6,336 nucleotides of DNA. Source: Terriglobia bacterium. GTDB lineage: Bacteria; Acidobacteriota; Terriglobia; UBA7540. The stretch is from the NCBI GenBank assembly GCA_030042795.1, contig JASHYZ010000648.1:1-6336 (forward strand). The letters are read 5' to 3'. The translations under genes and the position numbers were made by a program. The notes beneath the pieces were generated by a model. It saw only the letters and a program-made list of their open reading frames with translations, had not been told where the DNA came from and did not search any database. This document shows positions 1-4,608 of the stretch, piece by piece; position 1 is the first letter of the stretch; each line of letters starts with the position of its first letter.

Positions 1-2868
1 GCTGTAACGGAATCCGGACTGAAGTGCGTTGTAGGCGGCCATGGCAGGAAATGCGCCCGCGTAGCTTCCACTAGTGCTGATATTGGCCCAGCCTTGGATG
101 GGACGAGTATAAGAAGGAGAGGTGATCCCCTGGTTGATGCAGGGGTCAAATGCGAACCCACCTGGTTGATCGAAGGTTTCACCGGCGGAGAGACAGCCCG
201 GATTATCCTGCGTGGGTGTAGCCTGTGGGAGCGGGAAGTTCGTGTCGTAGCCCAGGCGATAATCGTTGGTGTGGCTGCCGACGTAGGCCACCGTCAGAAT
301 GCCGCTGGGCACGACCTCCCTCTCTGCCGTCAAACTGTAAGTCTGTACCTGAACCGGAACGTAGTTTCTGTTCGGAGGTCCCAGCGTGCAGATACCCTCC
401 GCCGTGGGAGCTCCCGGAGCGCCGATGGACGGGTCAGTCAAACTGCCGTTGAGAAATGTGACGCTGGATTCGAAAGGCGGATTTCCCAACTGGCAAGCGT
501 AATTACCAAAGGGAATGCGGCCATAGCCGATGCCATACCCTCCGCGGAGGGCCTGTTTTCCGTTACCCCAAGGATCCCAGGCAAAACCGAAGCGTGGTCC
601 GAAATGGGGCTTGGTGGTAAACCATCCATCCGGAATGCCAGGTGTCGCTACCGCCTGCGGAAACTCGGGGTTGGGCTTGAAACCGGAAAGCACTGCAATG
701 CCGTCGAGTGTGTTTGCAATCCCACCGGAGCTATTCAACGGCTGGAGCGCAGCATTTGTCAGCAAGGTGCCGTTAAGTTGTACCACGGGCGCGGTAGCGG
801 CACTGTACAACGCAGGATCAAAATCGCTGATACCATTACCCTGAGTGGTGTCGGGAGAGAAATAAAACTCTCGCACGCCCATGTTCAGGGTAAGCTTCCG
901 GTTCACTTTCCAGTCATCCTGGAAATAGGATTCGTCCTGGTGATACCGGGAGTACGAGCGCAACCGGGTGTTGTTCTGCTGGAATGAGGAGTCTAGCCCC
1001 AAAAGGAAGTCGGCCTCTGCGTCGCCGGTATGAACGCCGGAAAAACTGTACAATCCTTCGGTCTCGGCAAAATTACTCTGGCGCTTGATGCCCCAAACCA
1101 GCATCACGCCGGCTTGCAGATTGTGGCCGCCTTTGATCTTGGTGAAGTCGTCGGCCATAACGTTTTCCTGGTCGCTGGCGTTTTCGGGAAGCGTATCATC
1201 GCCTTCTCCTGACCAGCCTTGGCCCATGTTAACGTTGGGCAGGCGGCCCGTATTGTCCGCGCCCAACCCGTAGGGCAGTTGGACGCTCAGCGGAGAACTG
1301 ATGTCCGAGCGATAGGCTCCCGTAATGGCGAGTCGCGGCTTGTCATCGGTTTGGGTGAACGTGGCCTGATTGATGGTGGTGGGGTTGATGTTGGAACTGA
1401 ATTGCAGCATGTTGTTGAAGCCGGTTTCTTTAAACGAATTCGTCTCCGTGGGCGCTGGATTCGGTCCCCAGGACAAGTAGGGATAGAAGTCCGTGTTGGT
1501 TTCGTAAGACATGCGCGCCAGCAGGCTAAACCTGTCGTTAAAGCGATGATCGACACGTTCCGTGTAGTCCTGCTGAGGCACTCGCTCGACGCCGGTATCC
1601 AGGTAATTCACGAAGGGGTTGGTGGCCGTGCTGGTCCCCGTGCCCGTGCCAATGTTCGGAAGCGGCCAGAAGTGTTGCATCAGCGTGATCGCATTAGGAT
1701 CAAAGCACGCGGGGTTGATGGTGGTGGGCGTGGGCAGGCAATTCACACCCGGATGCTCTTGCGCCAAGATCGCTTGCGAAGACGAATCTAAGGTCAGGCC
1801 CGATATTCCCTGGCCAATCAAGTAAGGATCTTGCGAGAAGTCTCCTGCGCGCATCGCCGCGGTGGGCAGCGAGCCCTCAGCCGCGATGCCATCGTGGCGA
1901 ACACGGATCTCTTCGTTCGTAAAGAAGAACGTCTTGGTCTTGTCGGTGTTATAGTGCCCTGGAATGTAAAGGGGACCGCCAAAGCTCCCGCCGAAGATAT
2001 TCTGTTTCAGGGTTGGCGTGGTGGGCGTAAAGAAGTTCCGGGCATCCAGGGCGTCATTGCGGATGTAGTCGTAGGCGCTGCCATGGAACTCTTTGGTGCC
2101 CGACTTCGTGGCCACCATAAATTGCGCTCCGCCGGCGAATCCGTAGCGGGCGCTGTAGTTGTCTTTCATCACCTTGAATTCGGAAATGGAATCGACGGGC
2201 TGCAGCACGTTTTCGTTGCCCATGCTGCCCGTATTCATGTTATAGGCGCCGTCAGTGGTGTACAAGTTTTGCGAGGTATCAAGCCCATTTGTGCTCACGT
2301 TGTTACCGCCGTTGAGACCCCCGCCTCGAGAAGCACTGCCGGTGTTCTCGTCGTAGACGCCCGGACTGAGCTTGGAGAGGTCGCGCCAGTCGCGCCCGTT
2401 CAACTGCAGTGTGGCGACCTCGTCGCCGGCAACCACGTCGCTTGATTCGCCGCTCTGGGTGTTGACCTGCACCGCCGAGGAAGTGACCGTCACCTCCTGC
2501 GTGCTCGATCCGACCCTGAGGACGACATTGACTTGGACGTGAGCGCCAGGGTCAATAATCACATCCTGGGAAACATACGTTTCGAAGCCTTGTTTGCTCA
2601 CCGTCACGTTCATGCGGGCTTCGTTCGACGGCAGAGCCAGGACCTGGTAACGCCCTTCGCCGTCGGTCTTGGTAGTGTGTTTGATTCCGGTAGCGGCTTC
2701 TGTAACGATTACGTCGGCGTCCGGTATGACCGCGCCTGTGGCGTCGGCCACAGTTCCCAGGATCACGCCGGTGGTCGCTGCCTGTGCGTGCGCTCGTGGG
2801 GTGCAGGGTCCCAGCACAAGAAATGCGGAAAGCGCTGATACCAGCAAGGCTAGAAGCTTGTTTCCCAT
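1..2868 (-). CDS. Oar-like TonB-dependent outer-membrane receptor, C-terminus beyond window
   Basis: An open frame of 956 codons runs from ATG at 2868 to the left edge with no stop. Residues 1-28 look like a Sec signal peptide (MGNKLLALLVSALSAFLVLG, then AHA|QA). Residues about 34-115 match a carboxypeptidase-regulatory-like beta-sandwich (GTVADATGAVIPDADVIV, TKTDGEGRYQV, KQGFETY). Residues about 150-265 form the plug, with LNGRDWRDLSKLSPGVY at 156, DSISEFKV and ATKSGTKEFHG near 256. The rest is beta-barrel, rich in aromatic strands and in DDWKVNRKLTLNMGVREF and GPRFGFAWDPWG. These are hallmarks of the large Oar/TonB receptor family expanded in Acidobacteria. Such receptors import bulky ligands, using energy passed through TonB-ExbBD; the ligand cannot be read from sequence, and no clear TonB box was seen. 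Family members are usually about 1,000-1,200 residues, so perhaps 100-250 are missing. The start is supported by GGAGG six bases upstream. Confidence 0.93.
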   Translation of the reverse strand, partial: MGNKLLALLVSALSAFLVLGPCTPRAHAQAATTGVILGTVADATGAVIPDADVIVTEAATGIKHTTKTDGEGRYQVLALPSNEARMNVTVSKQGFETYVSQDVIIDPGAHVQVNVVLRVGSSTQEVTVTSSAVQVNTQSGESSDVVAGDEVATLQLNGRDWRDLSKLSPGVYDENTGSASRGGGLNGGNNVSTNGLDTSQNLYTTDGAYNMNTGSMGNENVLQPVDSISEFKVMKDNYSARYGFAGGAQFMVATKSGTKEFHGSAYDYIRNDALDARNFFTPTTPTLKQNIFGGSFGGPLYIPGHYNTDKTKTFFFTNEEIRVRHDGIAAEGSLPTAAMRAGDFSQDPYLIGQGISGLTLDSSSQAILAQEHPGVNCLPTPTTINPACFDPNAITLMQHFWPLPNIGTGTGTSTATNPFVNYLDTGVERVPQQDYTERVDHRFNDRFSLLARMSYETNTDFYPYLSWGPNPAPTETNSFKETGFNNMLQFSSNINPTTINQATFTQTDDKPRLAITGAYRSDISSPLSVQLPYGLGADNTGRLPNVNMGQGWSGEGDDTLPENASDQENVMADDFTKIKGGHNLQAGVMLVWGIKRQSNFAETEGLYSFSGVHTGDAEADFLLGLDSSFQQNNTRLRSYSRYHQDESYFQDDWKVNRKLTLNMGVREFYFSPDTTQGNGISDFDPALYSAATAPVVQLNGTLLTNAALQPLNSSGGIANTLDGIAVLSGFKPNPEFPQAVATPGIPDGWFTTKPHFGPRFGFAWDPWGNGKQALRGGYGIGYGRIPFGNYACQLGNPPFESSVTFLNGSLTDPSIGAPGAPTAEGICTLGPPNRNYVPVQVQTYSLTAEREVVPSGILTVAYVGSHTNDYRLGYDTNFPLPQATPTQDNPGCLSAGETFDQPGGFAFDPCINQGITSPSYTRPIQGWANISTSGSYAGAFPAMAAYNALQSGFRYS

Positions 2869-2874
2869 ATCTTT

Positions 2875-2879
2875 CCTCC
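2875..2879 (-). promoter_or_regulatory. Shine-Dalgarno site of the TonB-dependent receptor
   Basis: On the minus strand GGAGG (inside GGGAGGAAAG) lies six bases before ATG at 2868. It fixes the receptor start and implies efficient translation. The signal peptide begins immediately at this ATG, which agrees. Confidence 0.85.
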
Positions 2880-2890
2880 CTCGGAGCTTA

Positions 2891-2921
2891 GCGGGTAATT
2901 TCGCGCAACGTTAATACCCGC
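2891..2921. promoter_or_regulatory. Inverted repeat in the receptor leader, possible operator
   Basis: GCGGGTA (2891-2897) and TACCCGC (2915-2921) are perfect 7-bp arms separated by 17 bases, 23 bases upstream of the receptor start codon. Read on the minus strand, the segment also contains TATTAA, a weak -10-like word, but no convincing -35 partner at the right distance. The repeat could bind a repressor or form a hairpin in the leader. Arms this short can arise by chance, so it is only a candidate. Confidence 0.3.
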
Positions 2922-3079
2922 GCTTACTGAAGCCTTGGAACGTTGACCACACCCAAACGTGACGAAAGAGACAGAAAAGGCAGAAGGGAGAGCCTCCGGA
3001 AGTTTGCTCGTGAGCCCGGACACCGTTCAGCCGGATGGTGAATCACAATCATGCATCAAGCCGATCTAGCTTAGCCGTA
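2922..3079. other. Non-coding leader/intergenic stretch of the receptor gene
   Basis: This stretch holds no supported gene. On the minus strand it would be the far promoter region or leader of the receptor. I looked for paired -35 and -10 hexamers and found none close to consensus, so the receptor promoter is not located. Confidence 0.5.
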
Positions 3080-3115
3080 CCTCTTTGTGGTTACGAAACT
3101 CTAACCACAAAGAGG
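3080..3115. repeat. Perfect 14-bp hairpin with CCACAAAGAGG arms
   Basis: CCTCTTTGTGGTTA (3080-3093) is perfectly complementary to TAACCACAAAGAGG (3102-3115), with an 8-base loop. On the plus strand a short T-run (GAGTTTTG) begins five bases past the stem, so it could serve as a weak rightward terminator. On the minus strand no U-run follows. Words of the type CCACAAAGAGG or CCACAAAGGACACAAAGG recur between genes in acidobacteria and related phyla (recollection, not checked), so this may be a folded pair of a dispersed repeat. It separates the receptor leader from the minus-strand unit upstream. Confidence 0.8.
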
Positions 3116-3422
3116 CGAGTTTTGTAACACGTTTGAATTATTGATGTCAAGAAAAAAGTTCTATCGAGTTGGCGCTCCCTAAGCCGGGCAGGCCGGCGCG
3201 GCTTCTCATTCGTGTTCTGGCATCCCCTGAAGCGGCGAATTCCTTCGAAGGACTTTGGTGATAGTGGGCTGTGAAACGCGCCGCCGTCTATGGTTAGCCG
3301 TTGACGCACTTGCGGCCCCAATCTCACACGCAGTCTCATCAGTTGCGCGGCATCAGTAGCCGCCTCTCTGGCGAGGCCGTCGTCTGTCTGGGCGGCTGCC
3401 AGGGTTGTTCCGTACGTTCGAG
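3116..3422. other. Intergenic stretch without a supported gene
   Basis: A long minus-strand frame (3633-3091, GTG start) crosses this stretch but lacks a ribosome binding site. Its product has no recognisable domain and is arginine- and proline-rich. It contains a 12-bp perfect palindrome TCCTTCGAAGGA at 3241-3252, which is expected by chance about once in a window of this size. I see no RNA gene or mobile element here. Confidence 0.5.
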
Positions 3423-3430
3423 TTGGCTTT

Positions 3431-3445
3431 GTGTAAATCTTACAC
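3431..3445. promoter_or_regulatory. 15-bp interrupted palindrome, possible operator
   Basis: GTGTAAATCTTACAC consists of 6-bp arms GTGTAA and TTACAC around three bases. This is the size and symmetry of sites bound by dimeric helix-turn-helix regulators, but I cannot assign a family. It lies directly after a TTGGCTTT half-site (3423-3430) and four bases before the first full bipartite repeat (3449), so it may be part of that array. Confidence 0.4.
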
Positions 3446-3448
3446 ACC

Positions 3449-3474
3449 GATTCTAAAGGGCTTATTGGCTTTGG
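3449..3474 (+). repeat. Bipartite 26-bp repeat, copy 1
   Basis: The unit is GATTCTAAA, seven variable bases (GGGCTTA), then TTGGCTTTGG. It is followed three bases later by another TGGCTTTGG half (3477-3485). Copy 2 matches it at all 19 fixed positions with the same 7-base spacing. The strand is arbitrary; on the minus strand the unit reads CCAAAGCCAA-N7-TTTAGAATC. Confidence 0.7.
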
Positions 3475-3503
3475 CGTGGCTTTGGGAGATTTTACAATCG
3501 ACT

Positions 3504-3526
3504 GATTCTGCATGACTTGTTTTGGG
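3504..3526 (+). repeat. Degenerate bipartite repeat copy
   Basis: GATTCTG (3504-3510) is followed at 3517-3526 by TTGTTTTGGG, which resembles the two halves of the repeat with one base lost and substitutions. It lies 55 bp after copy 1 and 52 bp before copy 2. The match is weak on its own and is supported mainly by its place in the array. Confidence 0.3.
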
Positions 3527-3555
3527 TTCGTATTCGGACAGGTCACTAAATACCT

Positions 3556-3581
3556 GATTCTAAACGTACTGTTGGCTTTGG
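3556..3581 (+). repeat. Bipartite 26-bp repeat, copy 2
   Basis: GATTCTAAA, seven variable bases (CGTACTG), then TTGGCTTTGG: 19 of 19 fixed positions equal copy 1, while the spacer sequence differs. It starts 107 bp after copy 1, which is not a multiple of three. In the long minus-strand frame the two copies are therefore translated in different phases (PKANSTFRI here, PKPISPLES in copy 1), which argues that the conserved object is the DNA. Confidence 0.7.
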
Positions 3582-3684
3582 GCCTAAGGGGGTGGGGCTG
3601 TTCTCTAAAGATCTGCCGTGCTGCCAGGGTCACGACGTATGGACGAGGTCGATGAGGAATATCGTAAGTTCTATATTTATCATA

Positions 3685-3742
3685 AACCTATTGGCTTTCT
3701 TTAGATAAACCTTTTGCAATCAATAACCTATTGGCTTTGTTT
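3685..3742 (+). repeat. Direct repeat pair of the TTGGCTTT half-site
   Basis: AACCTATTGGCTTTCTTT (3685-3702) recurs as AACCTATTGGCTTTGTTT (3725-3742), 17 of 18 bases identical, 40 bp apart start to start. Both contain the TTGGCTTT half of the bipartite repeat without the GATTCTAAA half. The surrounding sequence is AT-rich compared with the flanking genes. Confidence 0.65.
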
Positions 3743-3969
3743 GCAGGGCGCATTGATTCTAAAGGAGTCTTAGGCTTCGATCGCATCTTTTTCGTGAGCG
3801 GCGCGGCATTCTCCACCATACCGCAAGCTTTAGTCTCGATTTCTCCGATGACCTGCCAAGGACCAACCTTCGCAGACCAGCATGGCGGCCGGTATGTTAG
3901 TTCCGGCGTGGCGTGATAGGACGGCGACAGCTTCTGTGGGATTACGGCGAGGCTACAGAGAAGAGGCAT
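3688..3969 (-). CDS. Small hypothetical ORF (93 aa), doubtful
   Basis: The frame begins MPLLCSLAVIPQKLS and ends KGLSKESQ. I recognise no domain, membrane segment or convincing signal peptide. In its favour, GGAG lies seven bases before the ATG and a perfect consensus minus-strand promoter lies about 80 bases upstream of it. Against it, the last 25 or so residues are encoded by the repeat cluster (PKTPLES from copy 3; the stop codon lies in the AACCTATTGGC repeat), and the antisense strand is open over much of the same span. It overlaps a 17-codon ORF at its start. It may be a real small protein, a decayed gene or a by-product of a non-coding transcript. Confidence 0.3.
   Translation of the reverse strand: MPLLCSLAVIPQKLSPSYHATPELTYRPPCWSAKVGPWQVIGEIETKACGMVENAAPLTKKMRSKPKTPLESMRPANKANRLLIAKGLSKESQ
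3755..3780 (+). repeat. Bipartite 26-bp repeat, diverged copy 3
   Basis: GATTCTAAA is intact, the spacer is again seven bases (GGAGTCT), and the second half TAGGCTTCGA agrees with TTGGCTTTGG at 7 of 10 positions. The conserved spacing supports common origin with copies 1 and 2. It lies inside the small minus-strand ORF 3969-3688, where it is read as PKTPLES. Confidence 0.5.
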
Positions 3970-4006
3970 AGACCATCTCCAAACGCCTTAACTTACGCGC
4001 ACCCAT
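3953..4006 (-). CDS. Possible 17-aa leader ORF
   Basis: MGARKLRRLEMVYASSL followed by TAG. GGAGG (4011-4015) lies four bases before the ATG, somewhat close. It is the first ORF after the strong minus-strand promoter, and its end overlaps the start of the 93-codon ORF by 17 bases in another frame, an arrangement seen with leader peptides and translationally coupled genes. The peptide is basic at the N-terminus and shows no run of one amino acid that would suggest classical attenuation. Such a short ORF can occur by chance. Confidence 0.25.
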   Translation of the reverse strand: MGARKLRRLEMVYASSL

Positions 4007-4031
4007 CCCGCCTCCAAGGGCAGTGCCAAGC

Positions 4032-4045
4032 GTTCGGGCTCGAAC
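4032..4045. other. Short stem-loop at the predicted minus-strand transcription start
   Basis: GTTCG (4032-4036) pairs with CGAAC (4041-4045) around a 4-base loop. On the minus strand it would sit at the very 5' end of the transcript and could protect it. On the plus strand it is followed by TTTTATTAT and resembles a weak intrinsic terminator, although those Ts are also the complement of the region just after the -10 box. The stem is short, so either reading is tentative. Confidence 0.3.
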
Positions 4046-4049
4046 TTTT

Positions 4050-4077
4050 ATTATAGCGTTGATTACCATATTGTCAA
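4050..4077 (-). promoter_or_regulatory. Perfect-consensus sigma-70 promoter on the minus strand
   Basis: Read on the minus strand, TTGACA (4077-4072) is followed after 16 bases by TATAAT (4055-4050). Both hexamers are exact consensus and the spacing is within the normal 16-18. Transcription would begin near 4043 and run left through the small ORFs and the repeat cluster. There is no extended -10 TG. Equal-base chance expectation for such a pair, allowing 15-19 spacers on both strands of this window, is roughly 0.004. Confidence 0.7.
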
Positions 4078-4411
4078 TTCAAATGGTTCTTCTCTTGGGC
4101 ATTGGAGCCAGTTCGGAAAGAGAGCCACGGCTGGCTGGGCTGGGAGAATTTTGGGTGGTAGCACCGTCCTTCCGTCCACAAGTACAGCGCTTGGCCTTAG
4201 ACTTGCTTGCTGCCCTGTCGATCTAGCAGGGTGCGCTCCGATAAGGACGGTTATTAAATCCGGCTCCAGGACACTCGCGATGCCAGGGTCGCCACCAACA
4301 TTCCATCCTATTCTTGACAAAGCCCAGAGACGCCGCAGCACGGGCAACGACGTCGAAGGCGCAGTTGTTCATCACGCTGAAAGTGCGTTAGTCTGTCCCG
4401 TTGAGTTGGGG
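4078..4411. other. Intergenic stretch with no supported gene
   Basis: Overlapping frames on both strands cross this stretch (4151-4612 plus, 4347-4063 minus), but none has a ribosome binding site or a recognisable domain. A 9-bp inverted repeat ACCGTCCTT (4163-4171) / AAGGACGGT (4243-4251) encloses shorter nested arms, which is within chance. A TTGACA at 4314-4319 on the plus strand has no -10 partner. The original promoter of the cytochrome gene should lie here or inside the inserted element, but I cannot place it. Confidence 0.4.
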
Positions 4412-4417
4412 CATCAG
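4412..4417. repeat. Target-site duplication CATCAG, left copy
   Basis: CATCAG directly precedes the left terminal inverted repeat and recurs exactly after the right one. A 6-bp duplication is the footprint of transposase-mediated insertion. Confidence 0.8.
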
Positions 4418-4438
4418 AGTCTGTGTGAAAACTCGTGG

Positions 4439-4480
4439 ATTCCCGCTCCCCGCCTTCGCGGGGACAAGCTTCGCGGGAAT
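4439..4480. repeat. Nested GC-rich hairpin inside the MITE (left)
   Basis: ATTCCCGC (4439-4446) pairs with GCGGGAAT (4473-4480). Inside it CCCCGC (4448-4453) pairs with GCGGGG (4458-4463) around a CTTC loop. It resembles the dispersed ATTCCCGC...GCGGGAATGAC palindromes found between genes in many bacteria. Confidence 0.7.
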
Positions 4481-4518
4481 GACTGCATCCGAATAGGACC
4501 TCTAAGTCCAACGCTGTC

Positions 4519-4538
4519 ACCCCCGCGGAAGCGGGGGT
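4519..4538. repeat. GC-rich hairpin inside the MITE (right)
   Basis: ACCCCCGC (4519-4526) and GCGGGGGT (4531-4538) are perfect 8-bp arms with a GGAA loop. Together with the left hairpin it gives the element two strong stems between its ends. No T-run follows on either strand, so it is not a classical intrinsic terminator. Confidence 0.7.
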
Positions 4539-4579
4539 CCACCTCAAATAGGCGCCATACACGAGTTCTCACACAGACT

Positions 4580-4585
4580 CATCAG
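4580..4585. repeat. Target-site duplication CATCAG, right copy
   Basis: An exact repeat of 4412-4417, directly after the right terminal inverted repeat. Removing the element and one copy restores GGGGCATCAGCCCC, a small palindrome. Confidence 0.8.
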
Positions 4586-4608
4586 CCCCTTACCCAGTCG
4601 AGCAGCCG

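Larger units (their letters stand above)
4418..4579. mobile_element. MITE-like element, 162 bp, with 20-bp terminal inverted repeats
   Basis: The left end AGTCTGTGTGAAAACTCGTG (4418-4437) and right end CACGAGTTCTCACACAGACT (4560-4579) are inverted copies matching at 19 of 20 positions. CATCAG flanks both ends. At 162 bp it cannot encode a transposase, so it must be moved in trans by an element with similar ends; I cannot name the family. The inside carries two GC-rich hairpins. Frames across it give peptides such as WTPASAGVT, a familiar spurious translation of dispersed GC-rich repeats. It ends 29 bp before the cytochrome start codon. Confidence 0.88.

Noticed and set aside
94..2445. Long plus-strand open frames, for example 94-987, 1219-1791 and 1831-2445.
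   Set aside because: They are antisense shadows of the receptor gene. The minus-strand frame is uninterrupted over 956 codons and has a signal peptide and recognisable domains; the plus frames have none.
3241..3252. Perfect 12-bp palindrome TCCTTCGAAGGA.
   Set aside because: About one such palindrome is expected by chance in a window of this size and nothing around it suggests function.
3091..3633. 180-codon minus-strand ORF with a GTG start.
   Set aside because: It has no ribosome binding site, no recognisable domain and a stop codon inside the hairpin, and it reads the same DNA repeat in two phases. It is most likely spurious.
3423..3780. Possible CRISPR array.
   Set aside because: Repeat spacing is irregular (55, 52 and 199 bp), the repeats are bipartite with a short variable core, and there are no spacers of even length or cas genes.
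4163..4251. Inverted repeat ACCGTCCTT/AAGGACGGT with nested AGCGC/GCGCT and CCCTG/CAGGG arms, possible structured RNA.
   Set aside because: A 9-bp repeat at this separation is expected about twice by chance in a window this long, and the inner arms are very short.
4314..4337. TTGACA on the plus strand as a promoter of the cytochrome gene.
   Set aside because: There is no -10-like sequence 15-19 bases downstream, and the site is nearly 300 bp from the start codon.
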